Assembly: GCA_002421685.1 (NCBI GenBank)
Contig: DISB01000009.1
Location: forward strand, 62,001-126,000
From: Bacteroidetes bacterium UBA6221
Lineage (GTDB): Bacteria; Bacteroidota; Bacteroidia; Chitinophagales; Chitinophagaceae
Length of the DNA: 64,000 nucleotides
Direction of reading: 5' to 3'
Positions 27,732 to 37,808 of the stretch are shown here, in pieces. Within the stretch, counting starts at the first letter, position 1, and each line of letters opens with the position of its first letter. Both the position numbers and the translations under genes were made by a program. The notes under the pieces were generated by a model. It did not search any database, had not been told where the DNA came from, and worked only from the letters and a program-made list of their open reading frames with translations.

Positions 27732-28862
27732 TTGGAGTTCAGGAATAAAACTATAGTTATTGTTTCGCAACAGGACTGGGGTAAGATGTTTATTTCCAAA
27801 CATCATTACGCTCTGGAACTGGCGCGTATGGGAAACACCGTCTATTTTATGAACAGCCCTGATAAAACCGGTACGCTTCGGCCCGGTGAGGTTAGGATAG
27901 ACCCTGTTGGAGAAGACAAGCTGTATGTAATTAAGCACAAGCTCTTCTACCCGTATATACTGAAACACCGCGTTCCGTTTTTCCACAAGTTGCTGTTAAA
28001 GTATCATATCCGGAATATATTTAAGAAAATTGGTAAACCTGTAGATATAGTGTGGTCATTTGACTATTCGGATACCATACATCTGGATTCTTTCCCGGAT
28101 CATTGTTTTAAGATTTTTATGCCTGTGGATAACCCTACAAATCCTACACAGGAAAAAAGGGGTGATGTAATATTTTCTGTAACTCAGGAAATACTGGATA
28201 TGTATCATTGCGATACGCCCAAAATGTTCGTTAATCATGGCGTGGCCGAACATTTTATTAACGACAGTATAATAACACACCCTAACAATAAGGTACAAGT
28301 TGGGCTTTCCGGAAATTTTTTACGGACTGATATTGATTGGCATTGCCTTTTAGATATAGTTCAACATCACAGGGATATTGTATTCAATTTTTGGGGGCCA
28401 TTTGACCTTAAGGGAGCGAATCTGTCGGCAGAAACATCCCCACTCATAGGGCAATATAAGCGCCAACTTAGCAACATAGAAAATGTAGTCCTGCACGGAG
28501 CCGTTGATTCCTTTGTCCTCGCTGCAGGCCTTAGAAAAATGGATTGTTTTCTTATTTGTTATGATGTAGAAAAAGATCATAGCAAAGGGACGAATTATCA
28601 TAAAGTACTGGAATACCTTGCCGCGGGAAAAGTTATCGTATCGAATAATATTACTACCTATCACAATACAGGCCTCGTTGAAATGCCTGCTGAAAGGCAT
28701 AATGATCAACTGCCAGCCCTTTTTACGGAAGTGGTTAATAACCTGGCAAAGTATAATGCCAGGGAGGCGCAGCTGAAAAGAGTCGAATATGCTAAAGCTC
28801 ATACGTATAAGAATAATATACGCTCGATGGAAGCATTTATCACTCAGCGCGTTTTACGATAA
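27732..28862 (+). CDS. Glycosyltransferase, GT-B (TuaH-like)
   Basis: GT-B transferase of about 376 residues. An N-terminal QDWGKMFISKHHYALELARMG region resembles teichuronic-acid TuaH-type and other family 1 enzymes; the donor-side segment around HSKGTNYHKVLEYLAAGK has the conserved K-x2-EYLA element. No ATG fits the beginning; TTG 27732, just after the aminotransferase stop, is the likeliest start, TTG 27699 the alternative. Substrate unknown. Confidence 0.78.
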   Translation: MEFRNKTIVIVSQQDWGKMFISKHHYALELARMGNTVYFMNSPDKTGTLRPGEVRIDPVGEDKLYVIKHKLFYPYILKHRVPFFHKLLLKYHIRNIFKKIGKPVDIVWSFDYSDTIHLDSFPDHCFKIFMPVDNPTNPTQEKRGDVIFSVTQEILDMYHCDTPKMFVNHGVAEHFINDSIITHPNNKVQVGLSGNFLRTDIDWHCLLDIVQHHRDIVFNFWGPFDLKGANLSAETSPLIGQYKRQLSNIENVVLHGAVDSFVLAAGLRKMDCFLICYDVEKDHSKGTNYHKVLEYLAAGKVIVSNNITTYHNTGLVEMPAERHNDQLPALFTEVVNNLAKYNAREAQLKRVEYAKAHTYKNNIRSMEAFITQRVLR

Positions 28863-28896
28863 CAAATAGGTTATAAATTCATATTAGGTACCTCTG

Positions 28897-29739
28897 ATGT
28901 TGCTGCGACGAAATTTTCCCACTATTGTAATGCTACATTATGTTAGTGACGATCCTGCGCATGATGATTTAAGGCCATGGAACATCAGCCGGAATTCATT
29001 TACCAGGTTATTGGATTTTTTGCAGCAGGAAAATTACCGGACATTGGTTTTTGAAGATATAGATAAGGGGAAGAGGAGGGCGAAGAGTATCATCATTACA
29101 TTTGACGATTGCCCAAAGTTACTCTGGGACTTTGCGATTCCCGAGTTACTGAAGAGAAATATGAAAGCGGTGTTTTATATTCCCACAGCCCAATTGGGAG
29201 GATTTAATCACTGGAATGTTGTAGAAGGTAAACCTCGTATGGATTTGATGGACGGGGATGACGTAAAAAAGCTCATAGAAGTGGGAATGGAGGTAGGTAG
29301 TCATGCTCATGACCATATTGTGTTGAGGGGTATGGATAGCCGCGAAGTTGCCAGGCAATTGACGTTGAGTAAGTCTATTCTTGAGTCTATAATAATGAAA
29401 CCGGTCATTTCCGTCGCTTATCCATATGGCTCAGTACCGGTTAATGCAAAACGTATCACAAAAGAAGCAGGATATCGTTTTGGCGTTGCTGTCAAAACAA
29501 CACAACAAACAAGGTATGCTATCAGGAGATGGATATATGATGATATGGACAACACAGGAACTCTTCGATGGAAAATGTCCCGGGCTTATACCTGGTATAG
29601 GGATTCGGAAGACAAAACCGCTTTTTTAATAAAGCGGTTATCGCAACAGGCCTACCGTTTTTACGCTGGTTTCAAAAATATCTTAAGAGCAAATTTTACA
29701 CTTATCATTTTATTAGCTGAAGACACCCAGTACATTTAA
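28897..29739 (+). CDS. Polysaccharide deacetylase (NodB/CE4 fold)
   Basis: Protein of 280 residues with CE4 motifs in order: ITFDDCP (catalytic and metal Asp pair), GSHAHDH (metal His residues) and the arginine-motif region VAYPYGSVP. It has no signal peptide, so it may act on a lipid-linked intermediate in the cytoplasm. Alternatively it could modify a sugar not yet exported. It is the second deacetylase of the cluster, unrelated to the PIG-L protein. Confidence 0.87.
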   Translation: MLLRRNFPTIVMLHYVSDDPAHDDLRPWNISRNSFTRLLDFLQQENYRTLVFEDIDKGKRRAKSIIITFDDCPKLLWDFAIPELLKRNMKAVFYIPTAQLGGFNHWNVVEGKPRMDLMDGDDVKKLIEVGMEVGSHAHDHIVLRGMDSREVARQLTLSKSILESIIMKPVISVAYPYGSVPVNAKRITKEAGYRFGVAVKTTQQTRYAIRRWIYDDMDNTGTLRWKMSRAYTWYRDSEDKTAFLIKRLSQQAYRFYAGFKNILRANFTLIILLAEDTQYI

Positions 29740-29755
29740 ATAGACATTGTATATT

Positions 29756-30643
29756 ATGAAGCAAGTTTTAAAAGTTATCAAGGGTATTACAGCTCATCCG
29801 CTTGCATCGAAAAATAAATTGCGGTGTATTCTCCGGTTTTTCAAATGGCAGGTTGGCCAGAGGATACTGCCATATCCAATTATATATACGCTGGTCGAAC
29901 AAAGCAAGCTCGTAGTAAGCAAAGGCATGCATGGCGCTACGGGCAATGTCTATGTCGGGTTACTGGAATTTAATGAAATGGGTTTTGTATTGCATGCGCT
30001 TAGGGAAAACGACTTGTTTGGAGACATTGGCGCTAACATTGGCGTGTACAGTATTCTTGCATCTGTAAATTGCGGAGCGGATTCTATTGCGGTTGAGCCG
30101 GTACCCGGTACCTATTCAAATCTGGTGCGAAATGTTAAACTGAATAGCGCTGAAGAAAAGATTAAAGCACTGCAATTAGGAATAGGCGATGTTGAGACCG
30201 TACTAAAATTCACTAATCACCTGGATACCATTAACGGAGTGGCGAAAAACCAGGATACCGATGAGAATACAGTCTCCGTGTTTGTTAAACGCCTTGATGA
30301 CATTTTTGCAGACAGAAAGCCCGTCATACTAAAGATAGATGTTGAAGGGTATGAATGGAACGTACTCCAGGGAGGAAAGACGGTTTTTCAGGATACAACA
30401 TTGAAAGCGGTTATTATTGAAATTAACGGAAGCGGAAAGGCTTATGGCATATCTGATGATGAGATACATGATTTTTTGCTTTCTCATAATTTTCTGCCTT
30501 ACACATATGAGCCGTTTGATAGGGTATTGACGCAATTAGATACTTACGGGGACACCAATACTATATACATCAGGGATATAGAATGGGTAGCCGGCCGGCT
30601 GAGAAGTTCAAAAAAGTTTGACGTAATTGGTGTTAGCATTTAG
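29756..30643 (+). CDS. FkbM family SAM-dependent methyltransferase
   Basis: Protein of 295 residues. The FkbM domain starts near residue 75 with FGDIGANIGVYSILAS, then AVEPVPGTYSNLVRNVKLN and the late KIDVEGYEWNVLQGG, all family landmarks. Family members O-methylate sugars or macrolides. ATG 29756 is chosen over TTG 29747. It may cap or decorate the glycan; target unknown. Confidence 0.9.
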   Translation: MKQVLKVIKGITAHPLASKNKLRCILRFFKWQVGQRILPYPIIYTLVEQSKLVVSKGMHGATGNVYVGLLEFNEMGFVLHALRENDLFGDIGANIGVYSILASVNCGADSIAVEPVPGTYSNLVRNVKLNSAEEKIKALQLGIGDVETVLKFTNHLDTINGVAKNQDTDENTVSVFVKRLDDIFADRKPVILKIDVEGYEWNVLQGGKTVFQDTTLKAVIIEINGSGKAYGISDDEIHDFLLSHNFLPYTYEPFDRVLTQLDTYGDTNTIYIRDIEWVAGRLRSSKKFDVIGVSI

Positions 30644-30645
30644 TA

Positions 30646-31827
30646 ATGAAGTTAGCGATAGTAACAACTCATCCTATTCAGTACAATGCACCTTGGTTTA
30701 AATTGCTGGCAGAGCAGCCGGGGATTGACATAAAGGTATTTTACACTTGGGAGCAGGCTAATACCAATACAAAGTTTGATCCCGGCTTTGGAAAGATGGT
30801 AAGCTGGGATATACCGCTACTTGACGGTTATGAATATACTTTCGTAAAGAATACTTCCGACTCCCCGGGATCTCATCACTATAAAGGCATTATCAACCCT
30901 ACGCTAAACGAAGAGATTAAGACATGGGGCGCTGAAGCTGTGCTGGTATTTGGCTGGCCATTTAAGAGCCACCTGGCATGTATGAGACATTTTAAAGGAA
31001 GGATACCCGTTTTATTCCGGGGAGATTCTACCTTGCTGAATGAACAGCCAGGCGTTAAGCGGATACTTCGAAGGCTTTTCCTGCGATATGTTTATTCTTT
31101 TGTAGACTATGCGCTTTATGTTGGCTCCAACAATAAGAACTATTTTCTGGCGCACGGCTTAAAAGAAAAACAGCTTGTATTTGTGCCCCATGCAATTGAC
31201 AATGACCGATTTTGGTCTGAATCCGGCAGGTTGGAGCGTGAAGCGCTGGACTGGAGAGCCAGGTTGGGTATAACCAACGATATGTTTGTCGTGTTATATA
31301 CCGGCAAATTTGACACTGTGAAAAACCCTGCTTATATTTTAGACATAGCAAAAAAGCTTCCGGGTGATAATTTCCGTTTTATCCTGGTGGGTAATGGCCC
31401 ACTTGAAAACGAATTAAAAACCGGGTTAAACGACGACCGTATTATCTTTATCGATTTCCAGAATCAACAGTTAATGCCTGTCGTTTACAGACTGGGGAAC
31501 GTTATTGTAATGTCATCGAAAAGTGAGACCTGGGGATTGGCCGTAAACGAGGCAATGGCGTGCAACCGGCCCGTCATTACCAACAACAAAGTTGGTTGTG
31601 CGGTCGATTTGATTCAACCGTCCCTCAACGGTATAATCACATCGTTTGGGGAAGTAGATGGAGCTATTGATTTTATAAGATACCTAGACAATAATGACAG
31701 TACGGCGACGATATCTTCCGTCAACAAAAAATTACTTGGTATCTATTCTTTCAGGAATATTGTAAGCTCAATTACAGGATTATTACATAATATATACAAC
31801 AGAAGGAATTTTGGGGACAGTAAGTAA
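30646..31827 (+). CDS. Glycosyltransferase family 4
   Basis: GT-B transferase of 393 residues beginning AIVTTHPIQYNAPWF, a common start in GT4 members of O-antigen loci. The donor domain has VLYTGKFDTVKNP and, near residue 290, SKSETWGLAVNEAMACNRPV with the E-x7-E glutamates. It lies 2 bases after the FkbM stop. Confidence 0.88.
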   Translation: MKLAIVTTHPIQYNAPWFKLLAEQPGIDIKVFYTWEQANTNTKFDPGFGKMVSWDIPLLDGYEYTFVKNTSDSPGSHHYKGIINPTLNEEIKTWGAEAVLVFGWPFKSHLACMRHFKGRIPVLFRGDSTLLNEQPGVKRILRRLFLRYVYSFVDYALYVGSNNKNYFLAHGLKEKQLVFVPHAIDNDRFWSESGRLEREALDWRARLGITNDMFVVLYTGKFDTVKNPAYILDIAKKLPGDNFRFILVGNGPLENELKTGLNDDRIIFIDFQNQQLMPVVYRLGNVIVMSSKSETWGLAVNEAMACNRPVITNNKVGCAVDLIQPSLNGIITSFGEVDGAIDFIRYLDNNDSTATISSVNKKLLGIYSFRNIVSSITGLLHNIYNRRNFGDSK

Positions 31828-31867
31828 AGGATATAACGTTCAGCGGTATCTCGGTAATATAGACAGT

Positions 31868-33238
31868 ATGATTTTACTTCTGTTTATGTTATACGGATTG
31901 ATTTCTCAACATTTTTACCTGGTTATTTTAGGAGGTTTTTCATTCATGGTCGTTCTTCGGATGCTCTGGAAACCTTATACACCACCGGTTCTACTGTTCT
32001 TTATGATGTTTCATTGGCTGCAGGTATTCAGTAGTCTGTTATATGCTGATTCTCTTAGTATGAACGTTGAGGAGCTTTCTAATACAAAGGATGTCCAGTT
32101 TTTGTTTGCCATGACATTTGTACATATAATGATTATGGCATTTGTGTTAAACAGTTTTCTGACGCATAAGCAAATTGAGACCGCCAATTTTGAGATGCTC
32201 AAAAAAGCTGCCCAAAAGGTCAACGTTAAGAACGTAATTATCGGCTATTTTGTGTCCATTATTATATTACCGATAATATTGTCGGCTACTGTAGGAAGTG
32301 CCTCATTATATCAACTTGTTTTGTCGTTTAGTATTATAAAGACCTTGTTTACAGGGCTGTTGGTATTTGTCCTGCTATTTGTCAAAAAGAACAGGATGCT
32401 TATCCTGGCTCTGCTGATTTTTGATTTTATTCTAAGTTTCGCCTCGTTTTTTTCAGAGTTTAAGACTTTGTTGATCATGGTTATGATCATTTACTTTACA
32501 GCGTATCCATATTTGAGAAAATCTACCATGTACAAAATGGTGCCGGTATTGGTGCTGTTGGTAGTTTTCTTTTCTTTCTGGTCTTATGTAAAGGGTGGCT
32601 ATAGGGATTTTTTGAACCAGGGATCCACACAGCAGGTTAAAGTAGTGAGCAATGTTGATGCGTTGAAATATATGTATAGTAAGGTTGCCGAAGCGGACAT
32701 GTCTATGCTTAGAGACGGGGCCACAATATTCCTTTCACGTTTGCAATACATGGAGCGATATTCAGAAGTATACAAAAGGGTTCCTGCTACTATTGAACAT
32801 AAAGGTGGTGAAGATATTGCTCAAACACTTGTTTTTTTGCTTGTGCCCCGGTTTATCAACGAGAATAAAGGAGTCAAAGACGCTTCACAGCGTACTTCAT
32901 ATTACACGGGAAAAACTTTCTCCAACGCCTCGCAGGGTACATCCATATCTATGGGGTATTTTTGTGATTTATACATAGACTTTGGTATTCTTTTTATGAT
33001 AATCCCGCTTGCCCTGATATCCGTCGTCATTGGTCTCATTTATCAGAAGATATTGACTATAAAGAAGTATAATATTCTGTTTACCTACTCGGTGTTAGTG
33101 GGCACTTTTCTCACATTTGGTACGTTTGAGTCCGATAGTATATTTTTTCTGGGGGCATTACGGAACAATATAGTATTTCTGATGTTGGGCTATTTTTTAT
33201 TTTTCCCGGTGCTGCACAGGTTTGTTATTAATAAATAA
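31868..33238 (+). CDS. Wzy-like O-antigen polymerase candidate (polytopic membrane protein)
   Basis: Hydrophobic protein with about ten membrane segments and a long polar loop near residues 250-350, the general layout of Wzy/oligosaccharide repeat-unit polymerases. Sequence motifs are weak, as usual in this family, so the call rests on topology and context. ATG 31868 is used; TTG 31811 would add 19 residues and overlap the previous gene by 17 bases. The stop overlaps the next start (TAATG). Its function beside a Wzm/Wzt exporter is unclear. Confidence 0.7.
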   Translation: MILLLFMLYGLISQHFYLVILGGFSFMVVLRMLWKPYTPPVLLFFMMFHWLQVFSSLLYADSLSMNVEELSNTKDVQFLFAMTFVHIMIMAFVLNSFLTHKQIETANFEMLKKAAQKVNVKNVIIGYFVSIIILPIILSATVGSASLYQLVLSFSIIKTLFTGLLVFVLLFVKKNRMLILALLIFDFILSFASFFSEFKTLLIMVMIIYFTAYPYLRKSTMYKMVPVLVLLVVFFSFWSYVKGGYRDFLNQGSTQQVKVVSNVDALKYMYSKVAEADMSMLRDGATIFLSRLQYMERYSEVYKRVPATIEHKGGEDIAQTLVFLLVPRFINENKGVKDASQRTSYYTGKTFSNASQGTSISMGYFCDLYIDFGILFMIIPLALISVVIGLIYQKILTIKKYNILFTYSVLVGTFLTFGTFESDSIFFLGALRNNIVFLMLGYFLFFPVLHRFVINK

Positions 33239-34353
33239 TGCGGCTGCTTATCACTTACCCATGGTTTTATCCGGCATTTAAGGCCGGCGGCCCGGTTCAA
33301 TCTATTAAGAATACGGCTTCTTCCATTGCCGGTGACGGCGATGAAGTGTACATACTCTGCTCCAACAAAGAGTTGGACGGAGCAACCATACCTGTCACCC
33401 CGGATATATGGACTGATTTTGAGAATGGTGTCAAGGTTTATTATAATTCGCAGTCTTCAACCCCTAAGTCAATATCTGCTATTATAAAGCAGGTGTCACC
33501 GGATGTTATCTTCATAAACGGTTTGTATTCTTTGCCATATACCATTTACCCGCTTATGTACAATGGTCGCGTGCGAAAGATAGTATCGGTAAGGGGAATG
33601 CTACACCCCGGTGCTTTATCTCAAAAGACTGCAAAAAAGAAACTGTTCCTGGCTTTTTTTAAGTTTCGTGGTTTACATAACAAATGTGAGTATCACGCCA
33701 CGGCAAATGAGGAAGCTGGGTATATATATATAATGTTTGGGAGGGATAAGAAGGTATGGGTAGTCCCCAATCTGCCAAACGTATTGCCATATCTGCTACC
33801 GGTGGCAAAACAGGTGGGTATGGTGAAACTGGTTTCGGTTTCTCTCATAAGCCCTATGAAAAATATTCTGTTGGTGTTGCAGTCACTGCAACAGGTAAAG
33901 GCAGTCATTACCTACCATATTTATGGTCCGGTAAAAGACGCCCGGTATTGGGAAGAATGCAAAACGGTTATCAATCAGCTTCCGCGCAATATCAATGTAG
34001 AATATAAAGGCGAGATATTACCCCATATGATACAGGCGGCGCTAAAAGACTACCATTATTTTGTGCTGCCCAGCAAGAGTGAAAATTTCGGACACGCTAT
34101 TTACGAAGCGCTGTCCGCCGGTCGTCCCGTCATTACCAGTCACAAAACGCCATGGAACGGGTTGGACAACGCAGGTGCAGGCTACAATATAACCCCGGAA
34201 GATACCGGTGCATTCGCTTTGTTACTGGAAAAGCTGGCAATGATACCGGGGGAAGAATACCGGGAAGCCACGCTGAAAGCAAAAACGTATATTGAAAATC
34301 AATACAACATAGACAATATTAAGAAACAGTACGGGCAGATGTTTGCCTCGTAA
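33238..34353 (+). CDS. Glycosyltransferase family 4
   Basis: GT-B transferase of 371 residues: N-terminal LITYPWFYPAFKAGGPVQS with the glycine-rich acceptor loop, and donor-side SKSENFGHAIYEALSAGRPV near residue 282. The start overlaps the polymerase stop by one base, and the stop overlaps the ATG of the next gene by one base, so translation is probably coupled through all three. Confidence 0.88.
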   Translation: MRLLITYPWFYPAFKAGGPVQSIKNTASSIAGDGDEVYILCSNKELDGATIPVTPDIWTDFENGVKVYYNSQSSTPKSISAIIKQVSPDVIFINGLYSLPYTIYPLMYNGRVRKIVSVRGMLHPGALSQKTAKKKLFLAFFKFRGLHNKCEYHATANEEAGYIYIMFGRDKKVWVVPNLPNVLPYLLPVAKQVGMVKLVSVSLISPMKNILLVLQSLQQVKAVITYHIYGPVKDARYWEECKTVINQLPRNINVEYKGEILPHMIQAALKDYHYFVLPSKSENFGHAIYEALSAGRPVITSHKTPWNGLDNAGAGYNITPEDTGAFALLLEKLAMIPGEEYREATLKAKTYIENQYNIDNIKKQYGQMFAS

Positions 34354-36101
34354 TGTATTTAAACCAAAATACACAGATGACGATTTTAGGAATTAATGCA
34401 TACCATGCAGACTCAAGCGCGGCAATTTTCGTGGATGGTAAATTAATAGCAGCAACCGAAGAGGAGCGTTTCACCAGGATAAAACACTGGGCAGGGTTCC
34501 CGGCCAGGGCTATCAAATTTTGCCTGGAAGAAGCGGGAATAACTGTAGAACAACTGGATTACATCGCCATCGGTAGGGACCCTAAAGCAAAGCTGGCAAA
34601 CAAAATGGCATTCCTGGCCAAAAATCCACTGGCAAACGCCGGCATGATACTCGATAGGTTGAAAAATGCTAAAAGTGTTTCCTCGCTGGAAGAGGAATTC
34701 CAGAAAGCCTTTGGTGTAGATGCAGCGCTTATTAAGCCAAAGATACACCAGGTAGAGCACCACAGGAGCCACCTGGCATCAGCATTTTTTGCCAGTCCAT
34801 TCGACGAAGCTGCTATACTTTCCATAGATGGTTCCGGCGATTTTACCACTACTATGATAGCGGTAGGGAAAGGCAATAAAATTGAGGTGCTGGATTCTGT
34901 TGATTTCCCTGTTTCCGCCGGACTGTTTTATACCGCTTTTACACAATACCTGGGTTTCCCGCATTATGGCGATGAATATAAAGTAATGGGCCTCGCCCCT
35001 TATGGTGAGCAAAAATATGTGGACGAAATAAAGAAAATGCTGAAGTTTACTGATGACGGCTTATTCAGTTGGGACCAGAAATTTTTCACGTCACCAACAA
35101 AGATCAAGCTGGGCTATGAAGGTAATATACCTTCTGTATCGCAGTTGTACACAAACAAGCTAGAACAGGTTTTCGGCCCGGCCCGCCAAAAAGGAGAAGA
35201 ACTCACGCAGCACCACAAAGACATTGCCGCATCTGTGCAGCGGGTGTGCGAAGAACTGATTATGCACATACTGAACCATCTCTACAAAAAGACTGGATTG
35301 AAAAATGTGTGTATAGCGGGTGGAGTTGCGCAAAATTCCGTGGCCAACGGTAAAGTATTGTCGCAAACACCTTTTGATAAATTATACATTCCTTCTGCCG
35401 GGCATGATGCAGGTATATCCATGGGAGCAGCTTTATATGTGTACAATCATGTGCTGGACCAGCCACGTGCCGAAGCTATTTATAGCGCATATACCGGCAG
35501 CCGTTTCAGCAATGAGCAGATAGAGGCTTACCTGCAGGAGAGAGGTATAAAATATACAAGGCTCAGCGATGAACAGCTTTATGATAAGGTAACTGAAAAG
35601 TTGCTGGAACCGGGTGTTGTTGGTTGGTTTTCCGGCCGCGCCGAGTTTGGTCCGCGTGCCTTGGGCGCCCGCAGCATCATCGCCGACCCCCGCAATCCCA
35701 GGGCAAAAGACCTGCTCAACAGCAAGATAAAACGCAGGGAAAGTTTCCGCCCATTCGCACCTTCTATCCTGAAAGAGTATGTATCCGAATATTTTACCCG
35801 TGTGGAAGATGTTCCTTTTATGGAAAAAGTATTACCCATAAAGCCCGAGAAACACGCTGAGATACCTGCAGTTACCCATGTAGATGGCACCGGCAGGCTG
35901 CAAACCGTTATGGAAGATGTTAGCCCGAGGTACTACAACCTGATAGATACTTTCAGAAAGAAAACCGGCACACCGATATTGCTTAATACTTCGTTTAACG
36001 AAAACGAGCCCATAGTAAATACTCCCGAAGAGGCGTTGAACTGTTTCCTGAGAACCGACATGGACATGCTGGTGATGGAGAATATTGTCCTGGAAAAGTA
36101 A
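34353..36101 (+). CDS. Carbamoyltransferase, NodU/CmcH family
   Basis: Protein of 582 residues that would transfer a carbamoyl group from carbamoyl phosphate, via carbamoyl-adenylate, to a sugar hydroxyl. It shows LGINAYHADSSAAIFVDG at the N-terminus, the metal/adenylate motif HHRSH near residue 132, CIAGGVAQNSVANG, and the C-terminal YrdC-like part with GPRALGARSI. ATG 34353 overlaps the previous stop; ATG 34377 (MTILGINA) fits family N-termini better and may be the real start. It adds carbamoyl decoration to the glycan. Confidence 0.93.
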   Translation: MYLNQNTQMTILGINAYHADSSAAIFVDGKLIAATEEERFTRIKHWAGFPARAIKFCLEEAGITVEQLDYIAIGRDPKAKLANKMAFLAKNPLANAGMILDRLKNAKSVSSLEEEFQKAFGVDAALIKPKIHQVEHHRSHLASAFFASPFDEAAILSIDGSGDFTTTMIAVGKGNKIEVLDSVDFPVSAGLFYTAFTQYLGFPHYGDEYKVMGLAPYGEQKYVDEIKKMLKFTDDGLFSWDQKFFTSPTKIKLGYEGNIPSVSQLYTNKLEQVFGPARQKGEELTQHHKDIAASVQRVCEELIMHILNHLYKKTGLKNVCIAGGVAQNSVANGKVLSQTPFDKLYIPSAGHDAGISMGAALYVYNHVLDQPRAEAIYSAYTGSRFSNEQIEAYLQERGIKYTRLSDEQLYDKVTEKLLEPGVVGWFSGRAEFGPRALGARSIIADPRNPRAKDLLNSKIKRRESFRPFAPSILKEYVSEYFTRVEDVPFMEKVLPIKPEKHAEIPAVTHVDGTGRLQTVMEDVSPRYYNLIDTFRKKTGTPILLNTSFNENEPIVNTPEEALNCFLRTDMDMLVMENIVLEK

Positions 36102-36106
36102 GAGCA

Positions 36107-36862
36107 ATGAAGATCAGCATAATAACTGTGGTGTACAATTGCGCGCGTACCATACAAGGGTGTATAGAAAGTGTACTCGCGCAAGACCACGATGATGTCG
36201 AGTATATTATTATTGACGGGGGCTCAAAAGACGGTACCGTAGATATTGTAAAGGGATTTGGCGACCGCATCGCGAAATTTATTTCAGAAAAAGACAAGGG
36301 CATATATGATGCCATGAATAAAGGAATAAAAATAGCTACGGGTGATGTAGTCGGTATTCTTAATGCGGATGATTTCTTTTACGACACAACCACTATCAGC
36401 CAGGTTGCAGCAGCCTTCAAGGCTGATCCCGGATTGGACGCGACCATTGCCGACATCGTTTTTGTAAACGACGATAATACCCGGATATTACGCCATTACA
36501 GCGCCGGCAAATGGCGGCCGTCAAAATTTGCATGGGGCTTTATGCCGCCGCATCCTTCTTTCTTTTGCAAGCGCCATTTGTTTAATGAACTGGGCTATTA
36601 CAAGATCGATTACAAAATAGCGGCCGATTACGAACTGCTGATCCGTTATTTGTATGTCAACCGGATAAACTACCAATACCTTTCCATGAAGACCACACGT
36701 ATGCGCATGGGAGGGGTCAGTACCCGGAACATCAACAGCATCCTTACGTTGAACAAAGAAATAAAACGTGCCTGCGAGGAAAATAACCTGGGTACCAATT
36801 TTCTGAAAATATATACCAAATACCTGTTCAAGCCCTTCGAATTTGTGTTGAACAACCAATGA
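36107..36862 (+). CDS. Glycosyltransferase family 2 (WcaA-like)
   Basis: GT-A transferase of 251 residues with SIITVVYNCARTI, IIDGGSKDGTVDI, EKDKGIYDAMNKGI and the metal site NADD near residue 87. This motif set is typical of colanic-acid/O-antigen GT2 enzymes such as WcaA. It is five bases downstream of the carbamoyltransferase stop. Donor unknown. Confidence 0.89.
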   Translation: MKISIITVVYNCARTIQGCIESVLAQDHDDVEYIIIDGGSKDGTVDIVKGFGDRIAKFISEKDKGIYDAMNKGIKIATGDVVGILNADDFFYDTTTISQVAAAFKADPGLDATIADIVFVNDDNTRILRHYSAGKWRPSKFAWGFMPPHPSFFCKRHLFNELGYYKIDYKIAADYELLIRYLYVNRINYQYLSMKTTRMRMGGVSTRNINSILTLNKEIKRACEENNLGTNFLKIYTKYLFKPFEFVLNNQ

Positions 36863-36869
36863 TACACAA

Positions 36870-37808
36870 ATGAAAATACTAATTTCCGGTGCTACCGGTT
36901 TTATAGGCGCCAACCTGGTAACTTACCTGAAGGATAATTTGCCGGATGTTGAATTTTCTTTCCTTACCCGGAAAAAAAGCGGCAGGCCCGGCGAAATACT
37001 TTGGACTGAACTTTCTCAGAAAAGTCTTGACGGCATAGACGCCGTCGTACACCTGGCAGGACTGGCGCACGACACTAAGAATACTCTTGATGAGTCTGCC
37101 TACTACCAGGTGAATTTTGAGTTGACAAAGTTGCTTTATGACTATTACCAGCAAAGCAGCGCCATGAAGTTTATATACATAAGCAGCGTAAAGGCCGTAG
37201 CCGACAAAGTTGAAGGGATATTGAAAGAAGACGTTCCCCCGTTACCTGCAACCGCCTATGGAAAGTCTAAGCTGAAGGCTGAGGTGTATATCACGCAACT
37301 ATCACCGGGCGTTGCCGGTAAAACGTATTACATACTCAGGCCCTGCATGGTGCACGGCCCCGGCAATAAAGGAAACCTCAACCTGCTGTACAAATTTGCT
37401 ACCAAAGGGCTGCCATACCCCCTGGGGGCCTTCGATAATTCCCGCTCTTTTCTGAGTATTGAGAATTTTTGTTTCATTTGCAAGCAATTGCTCACCCGCG
37501 ATGTACAGGAAGGTGTTTACAACCTGTCCGACGACGAGCCGCTGTCTACCAAAGAACTATTTAGTATTATTTCAGATGTCGCAGGCACCAGGGCTCGTAT
37601 CCTGGATATTCCGAAGAGCCTGGTTGCCACCCTGGCCAAAGCAGGGGACTTCTTCAAACTCCCGCTTAATTCTGAACGGTTGCAAAAGTTGACAGAGAAT
37701 TATGTAGTCAGCAATGCAAAGGTCAAATCCGCTCTTGGTATCGGTGCGCTGCCGGTTACTGCCAGGCAGGGTATAGCCCGCACTATTTCTTCCTTTAGTC
37801 AAAACTGA
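36870..37808 (+). CDS. NAD-dependent epimerase/dehydratase (WbpV/WbpK-like SDR)
   Basis: Extended SDR of 312 residues with GATGFIGANLV, the SSVKAV catalytic region and TAYGKSK. In many O-antigen loci an SDR of this group is paired with a WbpL-type initiating transferase and reduces a UDP-4-keto-6-deoxy-HexNAc to QuiNAc or FucNAc. The same pairing occurs here through a TGATG overlap. The 4,6-dehydratase (WbpM type) it would need is not in the window. Confidence 0.82.
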   Translation: MKILISGATGFIGANLVTYLKDNLPDVEFSFLTRKKSGRPGEILWTELSQKSLDGIDAVVHLAGLAHDTKNTLDESAYYQVNFELTKLLYDYYQQSSAMKFIYISSVKAVADKVEGILKEDVPPLPATAYGKSKLKAEVYITQLSPGVAGKTYYILRPCMVHGPGNKGNLNLLYKFATKGLPYPLGAFDNSRSFLSIENFCFICKQLLTRDVQEGVYNLSDDEPLSTKELFSIISDVAGTRARILDIPKSLVATLAKAGDFFKLPLNSERLQKLTENYVVSNAKVKSALGIGALPVTARQGIARTISSFSQN